Counted from the stretch's first letter, positions 36,292 to 44,044 are shown. The stretch is 64,000 nt of DNA from Natronosalvus amylolyticus (GCF_024298845.1 NZ_CP101156.1:2170001-2234000); one strand, 5' to 3'. The notes: generated by a model not told the origin, from the letters alone. Numbers and translations are program-made.

Positions 36292-37410
36292 ATGAGAACC
36301 AAGGGGACGGTCACGCTGGCGACGCGAGGGTCGACACTCGCCCAACGACAGGCGGCGCTCGTGGGCGAGGCCCTCGAGAATCGCCGCTACGAGGTCGAAC
36401 TCGAGACCGTCGAGACGACGGGTGACCAGATACGAGACGAGTTGATTCATCAACTTGGCAAGACAGGCGCGTTCGTCCGCGAACTCGACGAGCGCGTCCT
36501 GGATGGCGAGGTCGACGCCGCCGTCCACTCGATGAAGGACATGCCGACCGAACAGCCGACCGACCTCGTGACCGCCGGGGTTCCAGAGCGCGGCCCGCCC
36601 GGTGACGTGCTCGTCACCCCCGACGGAACGAGTTTCGAGGACCTCCCCGAGGGAGCTGTCGTCGGCACCTCGAGCCTCCGCCGACGCGCGCAGTTACTCG
36701 CCCAGCGTTCAGACCTCACGGTCGAGCCAATTCGAGGGAACGTCGACACCCGACTCGAGAAGGTGCTGGCCCCGGCGTTGCAGGCCGAACTCGAGGAGCG
36801 TCGGGAAGCCGATAAGAAACGAAAGGGCGACACAGGGAGCTACAAACCCGATTACGACGACGAAGACGAAAAGGACGACGAGAACCCCATCACCGTCGAC
36901 GACTGGCACGCGAGCCTCAGTGACCTCGAGCGACGCGCGCTCGATCGAGATATCGACACTGAGTACGATGCCCTCGTGCTGGCCGAGGCTGGACTCGCGC
37001 GCAGCGGCCTGGACGAGTACGTCGAGTACGAGCGCCTGCCCACAAAGCAGTTCGTGCCGGCCCCCGGCCAGGGTGCGCTCGCGGTGACCGCACTCGACGG
37101 CGATACCGCTCGCGAACTCAACGAGGTGCTCGACCATCCCCGGACGCGGGTCGAGACGACCGTCGAACGGACGATTCTGGCCGAACTCGGCGGCGGCTGT
37201 ATCGCCCCAATAGGCATCTACGCCATCGTTCAGGGCGAGCACGTCCACGCGTCCGTCCAGGTGTTCGACGGGGCCGGCGAGAAGTCGGTCATCGGGAGCA
37301 AGGACCTCCCCGTCGGCCGACACGCCAAAGCCGCCCGCGAGTTCGCACAGGAGCTGGCCGAACGTGGTGCCGCCGAGTTGATCGACGCCGCTCGAGAGGC
37401 CGACGAATGA
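36292..37410 (+). CDS. hemC: hydroxymethylbilane synthase (porphobilinogen deaminase)
   Basis: A 372-residue enzyme joining four porphobilinogens into hydroxymethylbilane in tetrapyrrole synthesis. The start ATG 36292 (MRTKGTVTLATRGSTLAQRQ) matches the family. Visible are the Asp-containing VDAAVHSMKDMP, the arginine-rich GTSSLRRRAQLLA, RGNVDTRLEK, and the dipyrromethane-binding Cys in ELGGGCIAPIG. Compared with bacterial HemC there is an insertion of about 40 residues (around 175-215, EERREADKKRKGDTGSYKPD and acidic residues), as in haloarchaea. First gene of a tight operon with cobA and hemD; the overlap with cobA is ATGA. Confidence 0.97.
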   Translation: MRTKGTVTLATRGSTLAQRQAALVGEALENRRYEVELETVETTGDQIRDELIHQLGKTGAFVRELDERVLDGEVDAAVHSMKDMPTEQPTDLVTAGVPERGPPGDVLVTPDGTSFEDLPEGAVVGTSSLRRRAQLLAQRSDLTVEPIRGNVDTRLEKVLAPALQAELEERREADKKRKGDTGSYKPDYDDEDEKDDENPITVDDWHASLSDLERRALDRDIDTEYDALVLAEAGLARSGLDEYVEYERLPTKQFVPAPGQGALAVTALDGDTARELNEVLDHPRTRVETTVERTILAELGGGCIAPIGIYAIVQGEHVHASVQVFDGAGEKSVIGSKDLPVGRHAKAAREFAQELAERGAAELIDAAREADE

Positions 37411-38231
37411 GCGAGGAAACGACACCACCAGCCGCAGGCGATGCGGAGGAGCCAGCAGTCGGCACCGTCTACCTCATCGGGAGCGGCCCCGGCGACCCCG
37501 AACTCATGACCGTGAAAGCCACACGACTGCTCGAGACGTGTGACGTCGTGTTACACGACAAGCTTCCGGGGCCGAAGATCATCGACTCGCTGCCCGAAGA
37601 CGCCGAAGACGTCGGCAAACGCGCCGGCGGTGAGCGAACCTCTCAGACCGAGATCAACCAACGGCTGGTCGACCTCGCCCGCGAGGGGAAAGACGTTGCC
37701 CGGCTGAAAGGCGGCGACCCGTTCGTCTTCGGACGCGGGGGCGAGGAAGCCGAGTATCTGGCCGAACACGGCGTGCCCTTCGAGGTCGTGCCAGCCGTCA
37801 CCTCCGCGATTGCCGCGCCTGCAGTCGCCGGGATTCCCGTCACTCACCGCGACCACGCTTCCTCGGTCTCGTTCGTCACCGGGCACGAGGACCCAACCAA
37901 GGAAGAATCCGCCGTCGACTGGGGCGCGCTGGCGGCCACGGGCGGCACCATCGTCGTCCTGATGGGCGTCGGCCGTCTCCCCGATTACACGGCTGCGTTG
38001 CTCGAGGCCGGTATGAACCCCGAAACGCCCGTGGCCCTGATCGAACGCGGCACCTGGCCCGGCCAGCGTGTCGCGACGGGCACCCTCGAGACCATCGTCG
38101 ACGCCCGCGACGAAGCCGACATCTCGCCACCCGCGGTGACCGTCATCGGGGACGTCGCCGCGACGAGAGAACGCGTGCTCGAGTTCCTCGGAAACGAGTA
38201 CGACGGCGAGCCGACCGAGTTCGAGGTGTGA
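37407..38231 (+). CDS. cobA: uroporphyrinogen-III C-methyltransferase (SUMT)
   Basis: A 274-residue SUMT that methylates C2 and C7 of uroporphyrinogen III to precorrin-2, the branch point to siroheme, cobalamin and, in archaea, heme b. Visible motifs are [45 protein letters not shown], and [21 protein letters not shown]. The ATG overlaps the hemC stop (ATGA), and hemD starts three bases after its stop, so all three are one transcript. Length is usual, with a short N-terminal halophilic extension. Confidence 0.97.
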   Translation: MSEETTPPAAGDAEEPAVGTVYLIGSGPGDPELMTVKATRLLETCDVVLHDKLPGPKIIDSLPEDAEDVGKRAGGERTSQTEINQRLVDLAREGKDVARLKGGDPFVFGRGGEEAEYLAEHGVPFEVVPAVTSAIAAPAVAGIPVTHRDHASSVSFVTGHEDPTKEESAVDWGALAATGGTIVVLMGVGRLPDYTAALLEAGMNPETPVALIERGTWPGQRVATGTLETIVDARDEADISPPAVTVIGDVAATRERVLEFLGNEYDGEPTEFEV

Positions 38232-38234
38232 CCC

Positions 38235-39011
38235 ATGCGTGATCTCACCGTCGCCGTCTTCCGACCCGACGACGAACGCCTCGAGGACGCCGTCGAACTC
38301 ATCGACTCACTGGGAGCGACAGCCGTTCCAGACCCCATGCTGGCCGTCGAGCCGACCGATGCGGTCCCGAGAACCGATGCCGATTACGTCATTCTGACGA
38401 GCAAGACCGGCGTCGAACTCGTGGCCGCCGAGGGAGCGAACGCCCCGACAGACGGCGAGAGAAAGCGATGGGAGCCCGGGGACGCGACCGTCTGTGCTAT
38501 CGGCCCGAAAACCGCCGACTCGCTCGAGGCCGCCGGTTACGACGTCGATATCGTTCCCGAGGAGTACACCTCGAGTGGCCTGGTGGCCGAACTCGAGGAA
38601 GCGGTCGACGGCGCTCGCGTCGAAGTCGCCCGAAGCGACCACGGCAGTCCCGTCTTGCTCGAGGGCCTCGAAGCAGCGGGGGCGTACCTGCACGAGACAA
38701 TCCTGTACCGCCTCGTGCGCCCACCTGAAAGCGGCGAGTCGGTCGCACTCGCCGCCGCAGGGAAACTGGATGCCGCCTGCTTTACCTCCTCGCTCACCGT
38801 CGAACACTGGCTCGAGGCCGCCGAGGTCCGAGGCGTTCGGGAGGACGCCCTGGCCGGCCTCGAGGACGCGACGGTCGGCGTCATCGGCGAGCCGACGGCA
38901 GAGACTGCTCGAGCGCACGGCCTCGAGGTCGACCTCGTCTCGAGCGAGGCCACCTTCGAGACGCTGGCGTGTGAGACGGTGGAAGCGGCCGCGCCGACGT
39001 ACCACGAGTGA
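38235..39011 (+). CDS. hemD: uroporphyrinogen-III synthase
   Basis: A 258-residue HemD that closes hydroxymethylbilane with inversion of ring D to uroporphyrinogen III. The family is weakly conserved; here the two-domain alternating pattern is clear (VAVFRPDDERLEDAVELIDSLG, DYVILTSKTGVELV, AIGPKTADSLEAAGYDVDIVP, FTSSLTVEHWLEAAEVRG, VGVIGEPTAETARAHGLEVD). Position right after hemC and cobA supports the call. It is the last gene of the operon; a GC hairpin at 39088-39109 lies downstream. Confidence 0.93.
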   Translation: MRDLTVAVFRPDDERLEDAVELIDSLGATAVPDPMLAVEPTDAVPRTDADYVILTSKTGVELVAAEGANAPTDGERKRWEPGDATVCAIGPKTADSLEAAGYDVDIVPEEYTSSGLVAELEEAVDGARVEVARSDHGSPVLLEGLEAAGAYLHETILYRLVRPPESGESVALAAAGKLDAACFTSSLTVEHWLEAAEVRGVREDALAGLEDATVGVIGEPTAETARAHGLEVDLVSSEATFETLACETVEAAAPTYHE

Positions 39012-39087
39012 ATGGTATCGTTCTTGTAGTAAATTACTATGTATTGAGTATCATTTGAAATTATTTTAAACGGTAACAAGCAGAATT

Positions 39088-39109
39088 CCACGGGTCACCC
39101 GACCCGTGG
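39088..39109. terminator. strong hairpin downstream of hemD
   Basis: CCACGGGTC and GACCCGTGG form a perfect 9-bp stem with a 4-base loop (ACCC); with a single bulge it extends by GAATT/AATTC. It follows hemD by 77 bases in AT-rich flanks. It could end the hem transcript, or be the subterminal hairpin of a lost IS200/IS605-type insertion. Archaeal terminators do not need hairpins, so the first reading is uncertain. Confidence 0.4.
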
Positions 39110-39218
39110 TAATTCACTAATGGTGTCATAGAATACTCCCCACAAGATTGATTTCAACTGCATTCACGGGGAATAAGCCGCTACATGCGGATGCTTACGT
39201 AACGGTGATTGATGTCTC

Positions 39219-39668
39219 TCAATCAGTGAAAGGGTGATAGTGGGGGAAATGATGCCGACGAATTACTTCGATTATGAGGAGGACTCCTCCAATTCCCAGT
39301 GCAAGCGCCAGAAGTCCTGTTGTACTAGTCCAGTTGACTATTGTGTCTCGGGGAATCACATGGTACTGGCCGTCTTGAGATATAACGCGTCCATTGCCCC
39401 ATGCAATGGCTTCGTTGTCATCATCATCGAACCAATATTGTTCGCCCTCGATCGCCCCATCGACGATTTGTTTCTGTGTTTCTGATAGCTCTGCGTACTG
39501 CACCAATCCGTATCTGTCAATCTCTTCGGAGACATCTCCCACGTCTTCAGCACTCTCTTCGTGGAAAATCATGTATTCGACTGCAGCAAGCCCGCTGATG
39601 ATACTTGCAATAATGAATATCAACCCAAGAAAGAATATTGCGAAGTGAACCCAACTCAGTTTCATCAT
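39219..39668 (-). CDS. small membrane protein in AT-rich segment, unknown function
   Basis: A 149-residue protein with two membrane segments: N-terminal (residues about 8-31, FAIFFLGLIFIIASIISGLAA) and C-terminal (about 115-137). The exposed middle part contains RYGLVQYAELSETQKQIVDGAIEGEQYWF, a short domain I recall in many haloarchaeal membrane proteins (DUF7979-like). The gene is clearly less GC-rich than its surroundings and has no CTCGAG. I take it as acquired or as a lineage-specific accessory gene. The ATG is 39668 (MMKLSWVHF); Met2 could also start. Confidence 0.7.
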   Translation of the reverse strand: MMKLSWVHFAIFFLGLIFIIASIISGLAAVEYMIFHEESAEDVGDVSEEIDRYGLVQYAELSETQKQIVDGAIEGEQYWFDDDDNEAIAWGNGRVISQDGQYHVIPRDTIVNWTSTTGLLALALGIGGVLLIIEVIRRHHFPHYHPFTD

Positions 39669-40138
39669 GTTGATAATTGTGAATATTGCATATAATCTTT
39701 TCCGGAATGATACTTAGGTGGTCTGCACTGAGGATTTCTGATAGCAATATACAAAAAGAGAGAATAATTATATGACATCCTCTCAGTAGTAAGTGATGAC
39801 AGCATCGCCCACGACCACTCCCAATGGCTTCTAGTCCAACCACGGGCGATAGCGGCCGCCTCAAGCCATCCGGGCGGGAATGAAAGGGGCTTCCGGCCTC
39901 GGGGAAGGCGGGCGAGGAAAGGACCGCAGAGGAACCGAGCGAAGCGAGGGTGCTCGAGGACCGCAGCGAGCCCCCCGACTCGAGGCCGGAAGGGGCTTTC
40001 GGCGTATTCGCGGAACGCGTTGCTCGAGTGAGTGCTCCAGGACATGATCACTACTCGAGCATCCGGTGTGCTCGCGACGGAACGCCAATCGATTAGCCGC
40101 AGGTTTATACGCGAAGCCGACCCAAGCGACAGGTATCC
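39669..40138. other. intergenic region with IS relic and long dyad
   Basis: The first ~120 bases are AT-rich and could hold the promoter of the membrane protein gene. From 39804 a structured part starts (listed separately), followed by a G/A-rich stretch with GAGCGAAGCGAGGG-type haloarchaeal filler and an imperfect long dyad 39882-40000. The last 60 bases before the RecJ-like gene contain GGTTTATACGCG, a likely TATA box about 28 bases before the ATG. Confidence 0.5.
39804..39886 (+). ncRNA. possible solitary omega-RNA/right-end remnant of an IS200/IS605 (TnpB) element
   Basis: The stretch ends in CGGGCGGGAATGAAAG at 39871-39886, which matches the motif I remember at the scaffold 3' end of haloarchaeal TnpB-associated RNAs. 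Upstream stems are visible: ATCGCCC (39804-39810) with GGGCGAT (39844-39850), and CCGCC (39856-39860) with GGCGG (39873-39877). No tnpB or tnpA gene is present, so this would be a relic or a trans-acting end. The match is from memory and needs a covariance or sequence search. Confidence 0.4.
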
Positions 40139-41635
40139 ATGGCAGGCCCGATCCCGGCACTCGAGGAATGCGCGACCGCTTGTGCGGAGTACCTCTACGA
40201 CAGCGAGCGCGTCCTCCTGGCCTCTCACATCGATGCCGACGGGCTGACGAGCGCCGCCATCGCCGCCAGCGCCCTCGAGCGCGCGGGCCTGCCCTTCGAA
40301 ACCGTCTTCGAGAAACAGCTCGACGCCGACGCGATCGCCGCCATCGCCGACACCGACTACGACACCGTCCTCTTCACGGACTTCGGCAGCGGCCAGCTCG
40401 ATATCATCGCCGAACACGAGGCCGAGGGCGCGTTCACCCCCGTCATCGCTGACCACCACCAGCCCGCAGACGCCGAGACGACCTACCACCTGAACCCCCT
40501 GCTGTTCGGCATCAACGGCGCGTCGGAGCTCTCCGGGGCAGGCGCGAGTTACGTCCTCGCTCGAGCCCTCGCGGCCGTCGCCGCAGACGACGAGACAGCG
40601 TCAGAATCGCCCGCGGCAACCACGGACGGCGGAACGACACTCACCCCTACCGGAAACCCACCGCGTGCCGACAACCGCGACCTGGCCGGCCTCGCCGTCG
40701 TGGGTGCCGTCGGGGACATGCAGGCTTCGGGCGGTGAACTCCACGGCGCGAACGCCAACATCGTCGAGGAGGGTCTCGAGGCAGGGGTCCTCGAGACGGC
40801 GACCGATCTGGCACTGTACGGCAAGCAGACCCGTCCCCTGCCAAAACTGCTCGAGTACGCCAGCGACGTTCGGATTCCGGGGATTTCGAACGACCAGAAC
40901 GGCGCGCTTCGATTCCTCGACGGACTGGACCTCGAATTACGCGAGGACGGCGAGTGGCGCTGCTGGGTCGACCTCACGAGCGAGGAGAAACAGACGGTCG
41001 CGAGCGCGCTGGTCCAGAAAGCCGTCACCAGCGGTGTGCCCGCCCACAAAATCGACGACCTCGTGGGAACCAGCTACGCTCTCGCCACCGAACCCCTCGG
41101 GACCGAACTCCGGGACGCGAGCGAGTTTTCGACGCTGCTCAACGCCACCGCGCGCTACGAACGCGCCGACGTCGGCCTCGGCGTCTGTCTCGGCGACCGG
41201 GATGGTGCGCTCGAGCGCGCCCGACAGTTGCTTCGCGAGCACCGACGTAACCTCTCGAACGGGATCGACCTCGTCACAGAGGAAGGCGTGACGAAAGAAG
41301 ACAACCTCCAGTGGTTCCACGCGGGCGACCGTATCCGCGAAACCATCGTCGGCATCGTCGCCGGCATGGCCGTCGGCAACGCCGGCATCAGCGCTCGCCT
41401 CCCGATCCTCGCCTTTGCCAACAAAAACGACGAGGAGGTCAAAGTCTCCGCTCGAGGCACCCACTCGCTGGTCAGGCAGGGACTGGATCTCTCGGTCGTC
41501 GTCGGCGAGGCCTCTCGAGCCGTCGGCGGTGACGGCGGCGGTCACGACGTGGCTGCCGGCGCCACCGTTCCCAGGGGAAAAGAGGAAGCGTTTCTCGAGC
41601 GAGCCGACGAAATCGTCGGCGAGCAACTGTCGTAG
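40139..41635 (+). CDS. DHH/DHHA1 RecJ-like phosphoesterase
   Basis: A 498-residue DHH-family protein related to RecJ single-strand exonucleases and archaeal GAN-type nucleases. Metal-site motifs are ASHIDADGLTSA (motif I), LFTDFGSGQ (motif II), and VIADHHQP (DHH motif III). The segment LAGLAVVGAVGDMQ is motif IV. The DHHA1 substrate-binding domain is at the C-terminus with GGHDVAAGATVPRG (the GGGH-type motif). Haloarchaea have several RecJ-like proteins, so the exact paralogue is not named. A TATA-like GTTTATAC at 40104 agrees with a start at ATG 40139. MITE copy 2 lies 115 bases downstream. Confidence 0.9.
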   Translation: MAGPIPALEECATACAEYLYDSERVLLASHIDADGLTSAAIAASALERAGLPFETVFEKQLDADAIAAIADTDYDTVLFTDFGSGQLDIIAEHEAEGAFTPVIADHHQPADAETTYHLNPLLFGINGASELSGAGASYVLARALAAVAADDETASESPAATTDGGTTLTPTGNPPRADNRDLAGLAVVGAVGDMQASGGELHGANANIVEEGLEAGVLETATDLALYGKQTRPLPKLLEYASDVRIPGISNDQNGALRFLDGLDLELREDGEWRCWVDLTSEEKQTVASALVQKAVTSGVPAHKIDDLVGTSYALATEPLGTELRDASEFSTLLNATARYERADVGLGVCLGDRDGALERARQLLREHRRNLSNGIDLVTEEGVTKEDNLQWFHAGDRIRETIVGIVAGMAVGNAGISARLPILAFANKNDEEVKVSARGTHSLVRQGLDLSVVVGEASRAVGGDGGGHDVAAGATVPRGKEEAFLERADEIVGEQLS

Positions 41636-41749
41636 GCAGTTTTTCCGGTCTGTCGGATCCATTCGTCGTCACTGGGAGTGGTGAGTTTTCACAGCCACGA
41701 GCGTCATCTTCACTCGAGCCAAGTACGACAGACGCCGGACGAGTTCACA

Positions 41750-41832
41750 ATAGTAGCCAGTGAAAGTCATTGCACACCCTCTCGCAAGACGGCGTCGCGG
41801 TCGGTGTGTCGATCGTTTCACTGGCTACTATA
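41750..41832. repeat. MITE-like palindromic element, copy 2
   Basis: Left end ATAGTAGCCAGTGAAA, right end TTTCACTGGCTACTATAG. The interior (CATTGCACACCC...GACGGCGTCGC) is nearly identical to copy 1 and in the same orientation. The core TAGTAGCC...GGCTACTA spans 41751-41830, 80 bp as in copy 1. Together with inverted copy 3 it brackets the toxin-antitoxin-like genes. Confidence 0.9.
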
Positions 41833-41961
41833 GTTTTCGCTCATTTCATTAGATCATAATCTCCACAGTTCCTAACTCATATCGCACCCCTTGTGAGAGA
41901 GGCCTGAACGGTAGTACTACATCCCTGACGATATGTATTGACAAGTAGGTACACGTCATAA

Positions 41962-41968
41962 CATATAT
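41962..41968 (+). promoter_or_regulatory. TATA-like box of the antitoxin/toxin pair
   Basis: CATATAT lies 26-32 bases before ATG 41994, giving an essentially leaderless transcript. Part of a longer AT-rich stretch (CATAACATATATGC). Confidence 0.45.
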
Positions 41969-41993
41969 GCACCTCCCCGTCGAACGTCAATGT

Positions 41994-42320
41994 ATGAGCG
42001 GATCAAGCTACGACAAGACGATTCAGTTCCGTGTCGGAGCCGAGAAAGAGGCCGCGGAACTCCTCGATGAGATCCACATCGGTGGCGTCAACGTGAGCGA
42101 ACTCGCCCGCGTCGGCCTGGTCGAAATGCTTCGACAGTCATTAGATGAACAGGACAAGATCGCAGTGTACGAACGATACAGCCGCGGTGATATCGGTGAG
42201 GACGTGGCCCGAGTCCTCCTCGGTGAGAAACTCGATAAGATGGATGAAGAGAAAGAGTCGTTCGAGGCAGCTATGGAGCGAGACACGTCTGAATTCCTGA
42301 CGGGCAGAGATGGCGAGTGA
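41994..42320 (+). CDS. putative antitoxin (ribbon-helix-helix/UPF0175-like)
   Basis: A 108-residue acidic protein. The N-terminus SYDKTIQFRVGAEKEAAELLDEI followed by NVSELARVGLVEML has the strand-helix-helix pattern of a ribbon-helix-helix DNA-binding domain. The segment IAVYERYSRGDIGEDVARVLLG resembles UPF0175-type antitoxins. A C-terminal charged helix follows. It overlaps the PIN-like gene by 11 bases, the order antitoxin-toxin typical of VapBC. ATG 41994 was chosen by this fold and by the TATA spacing. The gene has no CTCGAG and lies between two MITE copies, so it is probably mobile cargo. Confidence 0.7.
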   Translation: MSGSSYDKTIQFRVGAEKEAAELLDEIHIGGVNVSELARVGLVEMLRQSLDEQDKIAVYERYSRGDIGEDVARVLLGEKLDKMDEEKESFEAAMERDTSEFLTGRDGE

Positions 42321-42924
42321 CACTCGCCACGCGATACTGGCCGATACGAGTTCCTTGATCGCGGTTTCGAACACCACTCAGTGGGAACGAATGAAAGAAG
42401 CGATCCATCTTACAACGACAAACATCTGCAAACACGAACTTGAAAACCACGTCAGGTCCAACAAATATCCGCCTGAGGGCAGCCGTGAGCACTACTTGAA
42501 GCAAGGAAGCCAACGTGTTCTTGAACATATAGACGAGGATTCGTCGCCGTGGTCGTGCGTAACTGTCGTTCCCCGCCCGCATGGACCAGACGCAGGCGAG
42601 CAATCGCTCAAGCAAGAACTTTCTGAGCATGCTTCTTCATATCAGATCGTAACGATTCTTGACTCGGCTGCGAGACGGTCAATTCGGCGTCTCATTGACG
42701 ATAACGCGTACGACATTGATGTTGTCGGACCACCGTATCTCCTCTACATCCTGCTTGACAACGACCTCATCTCAAAGCCTGAATTCTGCGAGGCAACCGT
42801 GGAGATGATTCGGACAGAAGGATGGACCGGGTACGAGGTTGTGAAGAACGCGTGGACTAGTATCCCCGTTGATTGTTCCAAAATCCTTGACGGCGAATAT
42901 GATGATGTTCTTCCACCAAGCTGA
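42310..42924 (+). CDS. putative PIN-domain toxin (VapC-like)
   Basis: A 204-residue protein with a likely PIN nuclease domain. The N-terminus AILADTSSLIAVSN supplies the first Asp; CKHELENHV the Glu; ILDSAARRSIRRLIDD the third acidic residue; and YDIDVVGPPYLLYILLDND the last. This is longer than classical VapC (about 130), with an insertion around residues 60-95. PIN toxins cleave tRNA, rRNA or mRNA. The overlap with the antitoxin-like gene supports a toxin-antitoxin pair, but neither activity is shown. Wobble GC is lower than that of the genome and no CTCGAG occurs. Confidence 0.68.
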   Translation: MASDTRHAILADTSSLIAVSNTTQWERMKEAIHLTTTNICKHELENHVRSNKYPPEGSREHYLKQGSQRVLEHIDEDSSPWSCVTVVPRPHGPDAGEQSLKQELSEHASSYQIVTILDSAARRSIRRLIDDNAYDIDVVGPPYLLYILLDNDLISKPEFCEATVEMIRTEGWTGYEVVKNAWTSIPVDCSKILDGEYDDVLPPS

Positions 42925-42935
42925 TCCGACAAATC

Positions 42936-43190
42936 GTGTCCATCAAATCAGTACAGGTGAAGGATGTAGCGCAACGAATTGTAAAGCTGGAGTTGCAGTC
43001 GGAATCCAAATTCAAGTACAAGCCGCTGGTGACTGCCGACCTGTTCTTGACGATTGCGAAGGAGTACGTCGGGTTGGATCCTCCCGACTATTTTTTTCCT
43101 TCTGGGACCGCTTCTGGTGAGTGGAAACACTTTCAACAACGACTGATTTTCGCCGTTCCTCCGTATTTTCGCTACTCACTGATGTTCTAA
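42936..43190 (+). CDS. short hypothetical protein, possibly truncated
   Basis: From GTG 42936, 84 residues (VSIKSVQVKDVAQRIVKLEL...). The first ~55 residues look like real coding sequence with a helix-rich, basic-acidic mix (ADLFLTIAKEYVGL); the last ~25 are odd (EWKHFQQRLIFAVPPYFRYSLMF). It may be the N-terminus of a longer gene that was broken, near MITE copy 3. No family is recognised. It follows the PIN-like gene by 11 bases, so it may be read on the same transcript. Confidence 0.35.
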   Translation: MSIKSVQVKDVAQRIVKLELQSESKFKYKPLVTADLFLTIAKEYVGLDPPDYFFPSGTASGEWKHFQQRLIFAVPPYFRYSLMF

Positions 43191-43633
43191 TCGAACTCCG
43201 CCGGATGTATTCAGCGGTATAGTGTCGTATTAATCTGGTAGAGGTGTTCTCCAATCTAATTTCTTGTGAAACTATAGTAGCCAGTGAAACGATTGACACA
43301 CCGACCGCGACGCCCGCTTGTGAGAGGGTGCAATGACTTTCACTAGCTACTATAGTGATCACCAGGGACGTCGTATTTTATATTGCAATATGGAGTTTAT
43401 GCGTGACGACTGTCGAGAGCCGTTATTTGTTGCCCAGGCGCGTAAGCACCGCTTACAGCCGGGAAACCGGAGTACGCTCGAGAAATACACTCGAGTTGCC
43501 AGAAACCACTTACGCGATCGCGAACGGGAACGTTTCCCTCAGGCGCTGGAAACGAACAGTACAGAGAGTGCAACTACCGTTTGGATGAACACTAATGCCC
43601 GTGAAGGTCTCGAGTTCGGACCTCCGTGGCGTG
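43191..43633. other. region around MITE copy 3
   Basis: Non-coding DNA from 43191 to the MITE is AT-rich with no recognised element. After the MITE, an open frame 43391-43725 on the plus strand (MEFMRDDCREPLFVAQARKH...) overlaps the lipoprotein gene on the other strand; it is a doubtful gene. CTCGAG reappears at 43478, so native DNA probably resumes here. Confidence 0.45.
43271..43356. repeat. MITE-like palindromic element, copy 3 (inverted)
   Basis: Ends are ACTATAGTAGCCAGTGAAA at the left and TTTCACTAGCTACTATAGT at the right; the terminal repeat is 19 bp with one mismatch. The asymmetric interior (GACACACCGACCGCGACG ... AGGGTGCAATGAC) is the reverse complement of that in copies 1 and 2, so this copy is in the opposite orientation. 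The core spans 43275-43352, 78 bp. Confidence 0.9.
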
Positions 43634-43725
43634 TCACTCACATCGATTGTACAGCTGATATTCGCTATGCAGTGTTTCAGACCCCAGACAGAATTGTAAC
43701 CGAATACAGGTTCGATCGTCCGTAA
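43391..43725 (+). CDS. doubtful hypothetical protein beside MITE copy 3
   Basis: An open frame of 111 residues starting MEFMRDDCREPLFVAQ and ending RYAVFQTPDRIVTEYRFDRP. A longer version would begin with an ATG within the MITE at 43333. The last 92 bases overlap the lipoprotein gene on the opposite strand, which has the better evidence (a signal peptide). No family is recognised; it may be a gene remnant. Confidence 0.25.
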
Positions 43726-44044
43726 CGAGGTCGTGTGTATTCACAGTCACAGAGTGGTCAGCAACCGCAACCCGGACGGTAAGTGCCCCCGGTTCGACGG
43801 GGTCTTCGAGGACAACGCCAGATTCGCCTGAGTCGGCTGCTTCGAGTTGGTGTGTCTCTTCGAACACGGTTTCCGCTTCACGCTCAATTTGAACCAAAAA
43901 CTCGTGACCCCTATCCCATTGATCGTTGCGAATTTCTAGGAGACCAACCTCAGAGACAGGCCCAGAATCGTCTTCAGTGAGGCAGCCAGCACTACGTCCA
44001 CAAACAGAACAGCAGCCAGCTGCAACGAACTGTCGCCTCCTCAT
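43634..44044 (-). CDS. small haloarchaeal lipoprotein, unknown function
   Basis: A 136-residue exported protein. ATG 44044 gives MRRRQFVAAGCCSVCGRSAGC, a Tat-type start with a lipobox-like RSAGC around Cys21. The mature part begins LTEDDSGPVSEVGLLEIRNDQ and then shows a beta-sandwich-like order (FLVQIEREAETVFEET, GVVLEDPVEPGALTVRVAVADHS). This pattern is common in haloarchaeal secreted proteins of unknown role. The C-terminus overlaps an uncertain plus-strand frame. The longer open frame upstream of 44044 lacks a signal peptide and was rejected. Confidence 0.65.
   Translation of the reverse strand: MRRRQFVAAGCCSVCGRSAGCLTEDDSGPVSEVGLLEIRNDQWDRGHEFLVQIEREAETVFEETHQLEAADSGESGVVLEDPVEPGALTVRVAVADHSVTVNTHDLVTDDRTCIRLQFCLGSETLHSEYQLYNRCE

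Larger units (their letters stand above)
41636..41993. other. intergenic region with MITE copy 2 and antitoxin promoter
   Basis: About 360 bases. CTCGAG-containing native DNA ends near 41720. MITE copy 2 spans 41750-41832. The stretch after it is AT-rich, and ACATATAT at 41961-41968 lies about 26 bases before the ATG at 41994, so it is the likely promoter of the antitoxin-like gene. Confidence 0.6.

Noticed and set aside
39665-40489. 274-codon minus-strand frame over the IS relic and recJ-like start
   Set aside because: It crosses the promoter of the RecJ-like gene and the structured non-coding stretch, and has no motif.
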